Positions 1-8,808 are shown, counted from the first letter of the stretch. The stretch: 64,000 nucleotides of DNA from UKL13-2 sp043744255 (GCA_043744255.1 JAYTVA010000001.1:1-64000); one strand, 5' to 3'. Numbers and translations are program-made. Notes: generated from the sequence alone by a model not told the origin.

Positions 1-212
1 TTTTTCGCTCGACTGAACGAGGAAGGTCGAGACCTTCCGAGAGAAGAGAGCGGAAAAGCGCATGTCCAGCGGCTCGTTATCGAGCGTGCAGGCCCGACGA
101 AAGTTGAAAGTACAAAATGAAATCGAAGTCACCGAACACTTTCGTTGGGAAAGCCGCAACAGAACGGGGCCGACCCGTGAAATATGCAGGCTAGGTACAA
201 AAAATTTCGCTC
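1..212. other. Left-edge stretch without an assignable gene
   Basis: Frame 1 is open from the edge to a TGA at 118-120 and could be the last 39 codons of a gene outside the window. Its Arg/Glu-rich translation resembles nothing I recognise. A second short frame starts at ATG 62. Neither has a recognisable domain. I see no RNA gene or strong promoter here. Confidence 0.2.
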
Positions 213-509
213 ATGCCTTCGATTGACCCATCAATCTTGAAACGTTTTGCCATTAGTTACGTTTGGTGGAAAACGCCCGACGAGGGAGCGCTGATGCCTG
301 AACGCGTGGTTGCGCAGGTCATGAATATTGGCGACTACGATGATGTGCAGATCCTTGCCAAACAAGTCGGTGATGACTATTTGCGCCAAGTGTTGACCCA
401 TGCCGAGGTCGGCCAATTCAATGACCGTTCGTGGGCTTATTGGCACTATCGTCTTGGTTTGGCCGACGTAGAGCAGGTGCCGCCGATGCCAGTGCGGCGA
501 TTGGAATGA
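213..509 (+). CDS. Conserved hypothetical protein, 98 aa
   Basis: Small soluble protein with no signal peptide or membrane segment. It carries a Trp-rich start (VWWKTP), a central MPERVVAQVMNIGDYDD motif and a C-terminal WAYWHYRLGL motif. The conserved look of these blocks suggests a real family. From memory, similar small proteins are annotated as hypothetical, sometimes next to AbiEii-type nucleotidyltransferases; I could not verify this here, and the window's abiE pair is more than 60 kb away. Start ATG 213 has no clear Shine-Dalgarno. The downstream neighbour sixA begins 60 bases later on the same strand, so co-transcription is possible. Function unknown. Confidence 0.6.
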   Translation: MPSIDPSILKRFAISYVWWKTPDEGALMPERVVAQVMNIGDYDDVQILAKQVGDDYLRQVLTHAEVGQFNDRSWAYWHYRLGLADVEQVPPMPVRRLE

Positions 510-569
510 CGCGCCTTGTATGGACGTCGCCGTCCGCAGCCCCGCCTGTTTTAGACCGCCAATAGCCCC

Positions 570-1037
570 ATGCAAATCATCCTCTGGCGCCACGCCGAAG
601 CCGAAGACCTCGCCCCCAGCGACTTGCAACGTCACCTCACCACCAAGGGGCTGAAGCAGGCCGAGTTGATGGCGCGCTGGTTGCGTGAGCAAATGAAATC
701 CGACCAGGCGGCATGGCGCGTGATTGCGAGCCCGGCGGTGCGCACGCAACAAACGGCTGCGGCGTTGCAGATGCCCGTCGAGACGATTGACAGCATCGCC
801 CCCGACGCGCCGCCACAAGCCATTCTCAACGCCGCCAACTGGCCGCACTCGACGTTCAACGTGATCGTGGTTGGCCATCAGCCGACGTTGGGGATGGTGG
901 CTGCGCGGCTGCTGAATGGCGTGGACGGGTATGTGTCGGTGAAGAAGGGCGCGACGTGGTGGTTTGAGACGCGCGAACGCGGTGGCGCGCAGCAGACAGT
1001 GCTTAAGGCGATGACGTTGCCCGAGTCGTTGCGGTAA
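570..1037 (+). CDS. sixA: Phosphohistidine phosphatase SixA
   Basis: A 155-residue member of the histidine phosphatase (phosphoglycerate-mutase-like) superfamily, the usual SixA size. The catalytic RH motif is at residues 7-8 (LWRHAEAE), the second Arg of the phosphate pocket is R58 in ASPAVRTQQT, and the second catalytic His is H103 in VVGHQPTLG. SixA removes phosphate from phosphohistidine on phosphotransfer proteins; in E. coli the target is the nitrogen PTS protein NPr. No signal peptide, so cytosolic. The last codons (encoding TLPESLR-stop) are copied 344 bases downstream inside a duplicated intergenic segment. Confidence 0.9.
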   Translation: MQIILWRHAEAEDLAPSDLQRHLTTKGLKQAELMARWLREQMKSDQAAWRVIASPAVRTQQTAAALQMPVETIDSIAPDAPPQAILNAANWPHSTFNVIVVGHQPTLGMVAARLLNGVDGYVSVKKGATWWFETRERGGAQQTVLKAMTLPESLR

Positions 1038-1173
1038 TGTGGAAAGTGCCTGAAAACGCCCGTGGATGCGAGGGTTTGACGTGGTAGGTCGGGTTGCGAA
1101 GCTACCCGACGTTGTTTGCGGGCGGCGGGATCAATTGGCACTGGTGTCAGGTAGCTGCGCAACCTGACCTACG
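1035..1173. repeat. Interspersed repeat family R1, copy a
   Basis: Two linked inverted repeats sit after a CCCGTGGAT...AGGGTTTGAC segment. The first is GTCGGGTTGCGAAGCTACCCGAC-like (1088-1110), the second GTCAGGTAGCTGCGCAACCTGAC (1146-1168). The same architecture recurs at 1381-1518, 4830-4900 and 10500-10620. The arms would form strong hairpins in RNA from either strand. No coding capacity is visible. Confidence 0.75.
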
Positions 1174-1223
1174 AGTATCGCGTTGTGCATGGCTGCTTCG
1201 TACTTGACCACACACTACCCGCC

Positions 1224-1340
1224 CTGTCATTCCGACAAAGCGCGCAGCGCGTAGAGGAATCTCATCCGCGTAAAAGAGAGGCATCGCCATTGATTCGCGC
1301 GATGAGATTCTTCGCCAAAAAGCGTGGCTCAGAATGACAG
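1224..1340. repeat. Interspersed inverted-repeat element R2, copy a
   Basis: A roughly 117-bp element begins CTGTCATTC and ends GAATGACAG, so its ends are inverted repeats. Inside are two facing GAATCTCATC / GATGAGATTC segments. Related copies lie at 8558-8706 and 8748-8805. There is no ORF; it looks like a non-coding, MITE-like interspersed element. Confidence 0.7.
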
Positions 1341-1355
1341 TGGTGTCGGAGGCGA

Positions 1356-1518
1356 CGACGTTGCCAGAGTCGTTGCGGTAATACGGAGACTGGCTGGAGA
1401 CGATGGTGGATGCTAGGGTTTGACGTGGTAGGTCGGGTTGCGAAGCTACCCGACTTTGTTTGCGTGCACCGAGACCAATTGGCACCGAAGTCAGGTAGCT
1501 GCGCAACCTGACCTACGC
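1356..1518. repeat. R1 copy b with a duplicated sixA tail
   Basis: The stretch 1358-1382 repeats the 3' end of sixA (GACGTTGCC.GAGTCGTTGCGGTAAT), and 1383-1518 repeats the R1 element that follows sixA. The offset to copy a is about 344-346 bases, pointing to a local tandem duplication with the R2 element between the two copies. It is non-coding. Confidence 0.75.
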
Positions 1519-1550
1519 GGAGCTGTCACTTGCGCGAACGTTTCCGATAT

Positions 1551-2903
1551 TCACTTCCCTTCGCGCAACGCTCCGCGCAGACCCTCAATCACATTCGCCT
1601 CACCGCGCACACTCAAGTACGCACCGTCATCGCTCGCCCGTTCACTCGTTACTTCACAACTGGCAAAAATCTTCCCGCGCAGTTGTTGCTGCGCCCACGA
1701 TAAAAATAATTCAGCCTCAATCAAATCACGTTGAAAAAATCCGACGATGGTTTGATGTAGCGCCGCGACATCTTCCGGACGATGCGCGCTCATGACCACG
1801 CAGCCGGGGTACGCGGCACGTAGCTTCGCGGTGTACGCCGCCTGCGTCGCCGCATCACCGACATGGTCGATTTTGTTGAACACACGAATCTTCGGCACCG
1901 CATCGGCGTCGATCTCGGCGAGCACTTCGTCGGTGACATGCAGTTGTCGCTCAAAGCCGGGATCGCTGGCGTCGATTACATGCAACAGCAGTGACGCATC
2001 GAGTGCTTCGTCGAGCGTAGATTTGAATGATGCAACCAAGCCGTGCGGTAAATTTTTGATGAAGCCGACGGTGTCGCTAATCAGCACGCGCGGCACGGTG
2101 GCGGGATGGAGCGCGCGCACGGTCGTGTCGAGTGTGGCGAATAGTTTGTTGGCGACTAGCACCTCGCTGCCGGTGAGGGCGCGCATCAGCGTGGATTTGC
2201 CCGCGTTGGTGTAGCCGACGATGGCGACGTGGTTGAGCCCTTGATTTTCTTGTCGCCGCGCGCGCTGCGTTTTGCGCTCAAGTTCCATCGCGATAATTTC
2301 TTGGTTCAGCTCGGCGATGCGGTCGCGCAGTTTGCGTTTGTCCAGCTCGGTATGCGATTCGCCGGCACCACGTCCGCCGGTGCCGCTGCGTTGCCGTCCC
2401 TGCGGGCCAACCAGTTTCGCCGCCTCGCGCAGGCGCGGTGCCATGTAGCCGAGGCGGGCGATTTCCACTTGCGCGCGCGCCGCGCGTGAGCGTGCGTTGC
2501 GATGGAAAATTTCCAAAATCACCATAGTGCGATCCATTACTTCGCAGCCGGTTTTGCTTTCGAGCGCGTTTTCTAAATTGCGCGCTTGCGATGGCGAGAT
2601 GTCGTGATCGACCAGCAACGCTTCGATGACGGGGTTGTCCACCGTGGCTTCGTCGGTGTCGTCGTCGGTCGGTTCGTTGTTGATGTAACGGCGAATCTCT
2701 TCAAGCTTGCCCGTGCCCATGTACGCGACCGAATCGAATCCGGCGCGCTTTTGCGTGAAGGTGTGGATGACCTTGTAGCCTAGCGTTTTCGCCAGATCGC
2801 GTAGCTCCGCTAACGATGCCTCGAATTCGATGTCACTGACGTTGGGCAATTGCACGGCGGCGATGATCGCGAGCCGACGTTTGTCTTCAATTTCTGTTTG
2901 CAT
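1551..2903 (-). CDS. hflX: Ribosome-associated GTPase HflX
   Basis: HflX-family GTPase, about 450 aa (E. coli HflX is 426). The N-terminal domain has the family signature around GTGKLEEI and HDISPSQARNLE, followed by a Gly-rich linker with GPQGRQRSGTGGRGAGE and a coiled-coil segment. The GTPase domain shows G1 GYTNAGKST, G3 DTVGFIKNLP and G4 NKID. HflX binds the 50S subunit and splits stalled or heat-damaged ribosomes. I chose ATG 2903; an upstream TTG at 2975 in frame would add 24 low-complexity residues, and neither has a good Shine-Dalgarno. hfq, its usual neighbour in gammaproteobacteria, is not adjacent here. Confidence 0.93.
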   Translation of the reverse strand: MQTEIEDKRRLAIIAAVQLPNVSDIEFEASLAELRDLAKTLGYKVIHTFTQKRAGFDSVAYMGTGKLEEIRRYINNEPTDDDTDEATVDNPVIEALLVDHDISPSQARNLENALESKTGCEVMDRTMVILEIFHRNARSRAARAQVEIARLGYMAPRLREAAKLVGPQGRQRSGTGGRGAGESHTELDKRKLRDRIAELNQEIIAMELERKTQRARRQENQGLNHVAIVGYTNAGKSTLMRALTGSEVLVANKLFATLDTTVRALHPATVPRVLISDTVGFIKNLPHGLVASFKSTLDEALDASLLLHVIDASDPGFERQLHVTDEVLAEIDADAVPKIRVFNKIDHVGDAATQAAYTAKLRAAYPGCVVMSAHRPEDVAALHQTIVGFFQRDLIEAELFLSWAQQQLRGKIFASCEVTSERASDDGAYLSVRGEANVIEGLRGALREGK

Positions 2904-3204
2904 AGAAGCGTCGTGTATTTTCGGTGGATCGGTGGTACGTGGTTCAGCCGCCGTGGTTGGCTGCTGTTGACGCAAAGAGACGCTGAGCCTCTATTATCCA
3001 TGAGTGTTATCCATGAGTGCTCGTAGCGTTCGATGTTGGTCATGGCAATCTATTGCTACAAAGAATGCAGTAGAGTGGCGTTGCAAGTTCAGTCCGTATT
3101 GAGTAAATGCCTCAAAATGCCCGTGGATATTGGGGTTTGGCGATATTTCGGGTCTGCGCCAGTTTCATCGAATGCTTTTTTACAAGGCACAACTTAGCAA
3201 TCCC

Positions 3205-3272
3205 CCGTTCGCCCTTAGCTTGTCGAAGGGTGTTCGCATGCCGCCACCCTTCGACAAGCTAAGGGCGAACGG
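3205..3272. repeat. REP-like palindrome with 28-bp perfect arms
   Basis: Left arm 3205-3232 (CCGTTCGCCCTTAGCTTGTC and onward) is the exact reverse complement of right arm 3245-3272, with a 12-base spacer. It lies in the gap between hflX and the permease (2904-3329). That gap also holds a partial R1 fragment around 3105-3140 and otherwise shows nothing I can assign. Such a hairpin could act as an RNA stabiliser or gyrase/IHF target, as REP elements do elsewhere; that role is inference. Confidence 0.8.
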
Positions 3273-3329
3273 TAAGCAACAACGAACCCACCGAATCAAC
3301 CAACACCACCGCACCGCAGGCCTCCCACC

Positions 3330-4838
3330 GTGATCACACAAACCCTTCTACAAAAACTCTCACGCACAAAAGCCATCGACGCGCACGAAGAAGCGCCATC
3401 ATCAAGCGCGAACAAGTCGAACGAACATCTCGACAAATCGCTCGGCGTGTTCTCGCTCACGATGCTCGGCGTCGGCGGCACGGTTGGCACGGGGATATTT
3501 TTCACGCTCGCCGAGGCGGTGCCCAAGGCCGGGCCTGCGGTGATTTTGTCATTTCTATTGGCCGCGTTCACCGCCGGACTCACTGCCCTTTGCTACGCCG
3601 AATTGTCCTCACGCATTCCCGCGTCGGGCTCGTCGTACTCATACATCTACGTCACGCTCGGCGAGTTTCTGGCCTACATCGTCGCGGCGTGTATTTTTTT
3701 GGAATTTGGATTATCGGCAAGCGCCACCGCGATTGGTTGGTCGGCGTATTTGAATAATTTTATTGAGAACGCTTTCGGTTGGCACATCCCAGAAGCGCTG
3801 CGCTCACCGATGATCGTGTCGGGAAAAGCCGGCATGGAATTTCATTGGGGCAAAATAAATTTGCCGCCGATTTTGTTGATCTTCATGTGTGGCGCGCTGC
3901 TGATGCGCGGCGTGCGCGAATCGGCGCTGGCGAATTCGACGATGGTGGTCATCAAGATTGGCATCCTAATTTTCTTTGCAGTGTTTGCGTTGCACGGCTT
4001 CAATGCAGAAAACTTCACACCATTTTTTAACGTAGACACCAGCAAAGGCCACGCTGGTATGGCGGGCGTCGCCGCGGCGGCGGCCACAGTATTTTTCTCA
4101 TTCATCGGCCTTGATACGGTTGCGACCGGCGGTGCAGAAGCGAAGAACGCGCGGCGCGATGTACCGCGCGGCATCATCGCGGCGTTGCTGGTGGTCACTG
4201 TCTGTTACATGCTCGTCGCCATCACCGCCATCGGCGCGCAGGCTGCAGGTAAATTTGAAGGGCAGGAGGCTGGGCTCGCGGTCATTCTCAAAAACGTCAC
4301 CGGCCTCACATGGCCATCGTTAGTGTTATCGGCGGGCGCGGTCATCTCGGTCTTCAGCGTGACACTCGCCTCGCTCTACAGCCAAACGCGCGTGATGTAT
4401 GCCGTCTCCAGCGACGGTTTAATCGGCCCGACCTACAAAAAATTAAGCGCCGCGCGCCATGTGCCGATCAAAGGCACCATCATCGTTTGCAGCATCACTG
4501 CGGCCATCGCAGGCTTGGTGGACTCGGGTTATTTGTGGGACATGGTCAGCCTCGGCACACTCTGCGCCTTCGCCATCGTCTCGGCGGCGATTCCGGTTAT
4601 CCGCAGTGCGCGCTTTCGGGAAGCACAGGCCCAGCAAGTCGCTAAATACGGCGCGGGGTTTCGCGTACCGTTTGGTCCGTATTTCATTCCTTTGTTGAGT
4701 ATCGCCAGTTGCATTTACATCATGAAAGATTTGCCGCCGATCACCTATGCCGTGTTTGGTGTGTGGATCGCGATGGCAGTGGTGGGGTATTTTGCGTACT
4801 CGATTCGGCATTCGCATTTAGCGAAGAATGTCGGGTAG
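3330..4838 (+). CDS. APC-superfamily amino acid permease
   Basis: A 502-residue inner-membrane transporter. After a ~35-residue polar N-terminus, the first helix carries the APC signature SLTMLGVGGTVGTGIFFTLA, and the helices that follow include CYAELSSRIPASGSSYSYIY, typical of the cationic amino acid transporter (CAT/YhdG) branch. About 12 hydrophobic segments are visible through residue 495. Likely role: proton-coupled uptake of an amino acid; the exact substrate cannot be read from sequence. The start is GTG 3330; no strong Shine-Dalgarno is visible. The stop codon TAG lies inside the first arm of an R1 repeat. Confidence 0.88.
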   Translation: MITQTLLQKLSRTKAIDAHEEAPSSSANKSNEHLDKSLGVFSLTMLGVGGTVGTGIFFTLAEAVPKAGPAVILSFLLAAFTAGLTALCYAELSSRIPASGSSYSYIYVTLGEFLAYIVAACIFLEFGLSASATAIGWSAYLNNFIENAFGWHIPEALRSPMIVSGKAGMEFHWGKINLPPILLIFMCGALLMRGVRESALANSTMVVIKIGILIFFAVFALHGFNAENFTPFFNVDTSKGHAGMAGVAAAAATVFFSFIGLDTVATGGAEAKNARRDVPRGIIAALLVVTVCYMLVAITAIGAQAAGKFEGQEAGLAVILKNVTGLTWPSLVLSAGAVISVFSVTLASLYSQTRVMYAVSSDGLIGPTYKKLSAARHVPIKGTIIVCSITAAIAGLVDSGYLWDMVSLGTLCAFAIVSAAIPVIRSARFREAQAQQVAKYGAGFRVPFGPYFIPLLSIASCIYIMKDLPPITYAVFGVWIAMAVVGYFAYSIRHSHLAKNVG

Positions 4839-4900
4839 CTACGCAACCCGACCTACCGATGCGGCTAGCTGGAAACGCCCGTGGATAATAGGGTTTGACT
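4830..4900. repeat. R1 copy c overlapping the permease stop codon
   Basis: GTCGGGTAGCTACGCAACCCGAC at 4830-4852 is the R1 inverted repeat, followed by AACGCCCGTGGATAATAGGG at 4874-4893. The permease uses the TAG inside the first arm as its stop, so the hairpin forms exactly at the end of the coding region. Confidence 0.7.
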
Positions 4901-4948
4901 TCGTTCGTCGCACCGCGCCAACATTTTTTTCAACCATCAGGAACAACC

Positions 4949-5770
4949 ATGCATGTCCTAAAACTTATCAGCAAAATGTCAGCGGCGAGTGCATTGCTGT
5001 TCGCGTCTTGCGCATACGCCGCTGATGCGCCGGTGCAACTTGACGCAATCGACGGCGCTATCGCAGGCGAGCACCGCAGCGCCGCGAATCGCGCACGTGA
5101 TGTCTATCGTCACCCCAAAGAAACGCTTGCATTTTTTGGCGTGAGGCCAGATTCAACGGTCGTGGAAATTTCACCGGGTGGTGCGTGGTACACCGAAATT
5201 TTAGCGCCGTATGTGCGTGGCAATGGTCGCTATTTCGCCGCCTATCCCGCGTTGGCCGTGAAGGGCCTGAAAAATTTCCAAGACAAACTCGCGGCCAAAC
5301 CAGGCGTGTACGACAAAGCGAAAGTCATGCCCTTTGGCGCGCCTGCTGCATTGGATATTCGTCCTGACGGCGGCGCTGATTTTGTCCTGACGTTTCGTAA
5401 CGTACACAACTGGATTGATGACGACAACGTCGATGCGTTCATGAAAAGTTTCTACGACGCACTGAAACCCGGCGGCGTGCTCGGCCTAGTTGAGCACCGC
5501 GCCAAGCCCGGCAGCAAGATCAAAAACGCAATTGAAAATGGCTACGTGACCGAAGACTACGTCATCAAACACGCGCTGATGGCCGGCTTCAAACTCGACG
5601 CTAAAAGTGAAATCAACGCCAACGCGGCTGATACCAAGGACTACAAAAAAGGCGTGTGGACACTGCCGCCGAGCTATGCCGACGGTGAAGTCGATAAGCC
5701 CAAATACACCGCGATTGGCGAATCAGATCGGATGACGTTGCGGTTTGTGAAGCCGTTGACCAAAAACTGA
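4949..5770 (+). CDS. Exported class I SAM methyltransferase-like protein
   Basis: A 273-residue protein with an N-terminal signal peptide (about residues 1-25, ending CAYA-ADA) and a Rossmann methyltransferase-like fold: motif I region VVEISPGGAWYTEIL, an acidic DGGADFVLTFRNVHNW segment and KPGGVLGLVEHR after it. It resembles the predicted methyltransferases of COG4798, which are secreted despite the SAM fold. Start ATG 4949 follows CAGGAAC; an in-frame upstream start at 4895 would spoil the signal peptide. A periplasmic location makes SAM use puzzling; the real activity is unknown. Confidence 0.75.
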   Translation: MHVLKLISKMSAASALLFASCAYAADAPVQLDAIDGAIAGEHRSAANRARDVYRHPKETLAFFGVRPDSTVVEISPGGAWYTEILAPYVRGNGRYFAAYPALAVKGLKNFQDKLAAKPGVYDKAKVMPFGAPAALDIRPDGGADFVLTFRNVHNWIDDDNVDAFMKSFYDALKPGGVLGLVEHRAKPGSKIKNAIENGYVTEDYVIKHALMAGFKLDAKSEINANAADTKDYKKGVWTLPPSYADGEVDKPKYTAIGESDRMTLRFVKPLTKN

Positions 5771-5893
5771 AAGTTCACAAACTGTCACCCCGTTTTACGG
5801 TTGCAAGTGCTAGTCTGGATTCGTCGCATACCAGATGCGGCGCCACCAGCGCGCTGATTTTCCATCCGTAGGTTTCATCGAAAGGGAACAGAC

Positions 5894-7732
5894 ATGTCCT
5901 TAAATCTTTTGGAAATGATCAAGGGTGCCGTCGGCACCCAACTCACCGCGTCCGCCAGCAAGTTACTAGGCGAAAGCAGCGAAGGCACGCAGTCAGCGCT
6001 TGGGGCTATTTTGCCCGCGCTACTCGGTGGTATGGCCACACAGGGCGCGACGATGGATGGCGCGACAAAATTGTTGGGCGCGATCAATAGCCCCACGGTA
6101 GACGCCAATGTCATGAGCGGCCTGAGCGGCATGCTCGCGGGCGGTGATGCTACCAATGCGTTGACCTCCTCGGGTACACAGTTGCTCAGTGGTCTATTCG
6201 GAGACAAAGTGAGCGGCCTCACCAATGCGATTAGTTCGGCGAGCGGATTGAAATCGGCCTCTGTGGGCAGTCTACTGGCGATGGTAGCGCCTCTCGTCTT
6301 TGGCTTCATGAAAAACCATGCAGCGCAGACTAACCTGAATGCAAGCGGACTGATGAGCTTGATGGCGAGCCAGAATGAACATTTGGCCGGTGCGGTCGAT
6401 AGCCACGTCGGTGGCGCGCTCGGCCTTGGCCCGCTCTTGGGCGGGGCGGCTGGCACGCTTGGCTCGGTCGCCAGCGCGATCAGCGGCATGGCGAGTTCCG
6501 GCGCTGGCGCGGCAGGCAATTTGGCCAACACGGGCGCTGGTGCGATCGGTAGTGCGGCGAGCGCAGTGGGTGGCATGGCGACCGGTGCGCTTGGTGGCTT
6601 AGCGAGTGCCGGCACGGGTGCAGTGGGCGATCTCGCTAAAGCTGGCAAAGACGCGTTGGCTGGCCTTGGCAGCGTCGGCGCGGGAGCTGCTGGTGCCGCA
6701 GGTGGCGCGGCTGCTGCGGGTGCCGCTGCACTGGGCGGTTTGGCAAAGGCAGGCGCAGGCGCGGTCGGTGGTCTCGCTGATGCAGGCAAGGGCGCGCTTG
6801 GCGGCTTGGCTAGCGCGGGCGCAGGAGCCGTGGGCAATGTGGCAGGTGCGGCTGGCGGTGCGGTCGCCGCAGGCGCAGGTGCGCTCGGCGGCCTAGCCAA
6901 GGCAGGCGCTGGCGCTGCAGGTGGGTTGGCAAGTGCGGGTGCGGGTGCCATTGGTGGGCTCGCGAATGCGGGGGCTGGTGCTGCGGGCGCGGCAGTGGCA
7001 GGAGGTGGTAGTGCGCTCGGCAAACTTTGGCCCTGGGTGTTGGCGGGCGGCGGTGCGGTTGCCGCGTATATGCTGTTTTCCGGTGGTGGAGACAAAGCCA
7101 AGGCGCCGGACAAAGCGGCTGTGCCGAGTGTGACCACACCAGCACCTGCGGCCAACCCGTCTGCCGCGCCAGCACCCGTCGCTACAAAGGCGACAGCAAC
7201 CGCACCAGCATCACCTGTGCAAGCCGGAGCAGGTGCAGCAGATGCAGCAGGTGCAGCAGGTACCGGTACCACCAACACAAGCGGCATGAAATCCATCGAC
7301 CTCCCCGGCGGTGGCAAGCTGGATGTCACGCCAGGTGGATTTTTGGCGAACTTCTACAATCTGATCAACAGTAAGGACGCTGATCTTTCCAAGCCTCTCA
7401 AGTTGGAAAACGTCAATTTCGCCACGAGCTCGGCGACGTTGACACCTGATTCATTGAAAGAAATCGAGAAGGTTGCAGCAGTGATGAAGGCGTTCCCCAA
7501 TGTTGCGATCCGCGTCGAAGGCAATACCGACAACAAGGGTGAGGCCGGTGCCAACAAGGCGCTATCTGCAGCACGTGCGGCGTCGGTGAAATCGACCCTA
7601 GCGTCCATGGGGACAGCGGTCGAGCGCGTTGAGGCCGCCGGCTTCGGAGCTGACAAACCGATTGCCAGCAATGACACCAGAGAAGGGCGCGCGAAGAATC
7701 GTCGCGTGGATGTGTTCCTCACCAAGAAATAA
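5894..7732 (+). CDS. DUF937/OmpA-domain protein with Gly-Ala repeat
   Basis: A 612-residue envelope protein. Residues 1-150 resemble DUF937 (YidB-like): LLEMIKGAVGTQL and the ILPALLGGM motif. Residues ~190-375 form a degenerate low-complexity repeat of roughly 11 residues around GALGGLAKAGAGA. A membrane segment follows at about 377-395 (LWPWVLAGGGAVAAYMLF), then a Pro/Ala linker, then a C-terminal OmpA domain (~490-612) with VNFATSSATLTPDS and AKNRRVDVFL, the peptidoglycan-binding fold. There is no signal peptide; the single internal helix would anchor it with the OmpA domain periplasmic. Start ATG follows AAGGGAAC. A good terminator follows. Confidence 0.8.
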   Translation: MSLNLLEMIKGAVGTQLTASASKLLGESSEGTQSALGAILPALLGGMATQGATMDGATKLLGAINSPTVDANVMSGLSGMLAGGDATNALTSSGTQLLSGLFGDKVSGLTNAISSASGLKSASVGSLLAMVAPLVFGFMKNHAAQTNLNASGLMSLMASQNEHLAGAVDSHVGGALGLGPLLGGAAGTLGSVASAISGMASSGAGAAGNLANTGAGAIGSAASAVGGMATGALGGLASAGTGAVGDLAKAGKDALAGLGSVGAGAAGAAGGAAAAGAAALGGLAKAGAGAVGGLADAGKGALGGLASAGAGAVGNVAGAAGGAVAAGAGALGGLAKAGAGAAGGLASAGAGAIGGLANAGAGAAGAAVAGGGSALGKLWPWVLAGGGAVAAYMLFSGGGDKAKAPDKAAVPSVTTPAPAANPSAAPAPVATKATATAPASPVQAGAGAADAAGAAGTGTTNTSGMKSIDLPGGGKLDVTPGGFLANFYNLINSKDADLSKPLKLENVNFATSSATLTPDSLKEIEKVAAVMKAFPNVAIRVEGNTDNKGEAGANKALSAARAASVKSTLASMGTAVERVEAAGFGADKPIASNDTREGRAKNRRVDVFLTKK

Positions 7733-7750
7733 ATTGTTTGCGTGGTATCG

Positions 7751-7785
7751 CAGTCCCGTGCAGTTGCACGGGGCTGTTTTATTTT
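7751..7785 (+). terminator. Rho-independent terminator after the OmpA-domain gene
   Basis: CAGTCCCGTGCA (7751-7762) pairs with TGCACGGGGCTG (7765-7776) across a 2-base loop, followed by TTTTATTTT. A long GC-rich stem plus a U-tract 18 bases after the stop codon is a clear intrinsic terminator. Confidence 0.9.
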
Positions 7786-7901
7786 GCGAGTCCATCGTCT
7801 CTCAGAAGGCGCTCGAAAGCCTGGCGTCCATCGAAAACACCGCTTGATTACTGGGTCGAACGCAAGCCCCATTTGCACGGCAATCACTTACACTTAGCCG
7901 C

Positions 7902-8534
7902 ATGACCATCGACCCAGAAGCGCTCCAACAGATTTCTGACCTCACGCGTCAGCACTACGAAGGCCGTGCTGAAAAGTTTTGGGAAGGCACGCGCGACCAC
8001 GACGTTTCGCAAAACCTTGGAACATTACTCAGATACATTGAGGGTGCGGCACCATTTACGATCTTGGATTTCGGCTGCGGGCCGGGGCGCGATCTTAAAA
8101 CGTTGCGCGATCTCGGCCATGTTGCGGTGGGACTGGATGGCACCGCCAGCTTTGTGGAAATGGCGCGCGCGCATAGCGGCTGCGAGGTGTGGCAACAGGA
8201 TTTCCATCAGCTCGCGTTGCCCGCAAAACACTTCGATGGCATTTTTGCCAACGCGAGTTTGTTCCATGTGCCGAGCAGCGAATTACCGCGCGTGCTGTGC
8301 GAATGCCATGCGACGTTGAAATCCGGCGGCGTATTGTTCAGCTCGAATCCGCGTGGCGACAATACCGAGGGCTGGAATAAAGGCCGCTACGGCGCGTATC
8401 ACGATCTTGAAACTTGGCAGCGGTTCATGGTTGGCGCGGGGTTTGTTGAGTTGACGCACTACTACCGGCCAGATGGTTTGCCGCGCGAACAGCAGCCCTG
8501 GCTGGCGAGCGTTTGGCGGAAAGTGGGGGAGTGA
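7902..8534 (+). CDS. Class I SAM-dependent methyltransferase
   Basis: A 210-residue cytosolic methyltransferase. Motif I is ILDFGCGPGRDL (~residues 51-62), followed by GLDGTASFVEMA (motif II), IFANASLFHVP (motif IV region) and LKSGGVLFSSNPRG. The C-terminal part YGAYHDLETWQRFMVGAGF is typical of UbiE/Tam-like small-molecule methyltransferases. The substrate cannot be assigned. It appears monocistronic, preceded by a terminator and followed by repeats. Confidence 0.85.
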   Translation: MTIDPEALQQISDLTRQHYEGRAEKFWEGTRDHDVSQNLGTLLRYIEGAAPFTILDFGCGPGRDLKTLRDLGHVAVGLDGTASFVEMARAHSGCEVWQQDFHQLALPAKHFDGIFANASLFHVPSSELPRVLCECHATLKSGGVLFSSNPRGDNTEGWNKGRYGAYHDLETWQRFMVGAGFVELTHYYRPDGLPREQQPWLASVWRKVGE

Positions 8535-8557
8535 CGGGGGAGTTGACCAACAAAATC

Positions 8558-8808
8558 ATGTCATTCTGAACGCAGTGAAGAATCTCATCCTGCCATTGTG
8601 AGCATAACCTCCCATTACAACGTGGCCTGTGCGCGCAGTGTGGTCGATAATATTGATGACTAACTCATTTTTTGCGGATGAGATTCTTCGCTACGCTCAG
8701 AAGGACAGTTTGAGTTGAGGTGCATATTGCGAGCTGACCAACATAGCTATGTCATTCTGAACGGTCTTTAGCCCCGGACTTGATCCGGGGGAAGAATCTC
8801 ATCCTGAT
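8558..8808. repeat. Two R2-family elements in tandem
   Basis: 8558-8706 starts TGTCATTCTGAACGCAGTGAAGAATCTCATCC and ends with the facing GATGAGATTCTTCGC...AGAAGGACAG, and a second, shorter copy covers 8748-8805. In the second copy a small inverted repeat (CCCCGGACTTGATCCGGGG, 8773-8791) interrupts the motif. This fills the 298-base gap between the methyltransferase and the oxidase; no gene is visible. Confidence 0.7.

Noticed and set aside
1200..1345. Transposable element with transposase
   Set aside because: The R2 element is only about 117 bp with no ORF, and no transposase gene was seen anywhere in the window.
5875..7329. Long minus-strand ORF of 484 codons, Ala/Pro-rich
   Set aside because: It is the antisense shadow of the Gly/Ala repeat in the DUF937/OmpA gene; no start site, no domain, and the + strand gene has a clear OmpA domain and terminator.
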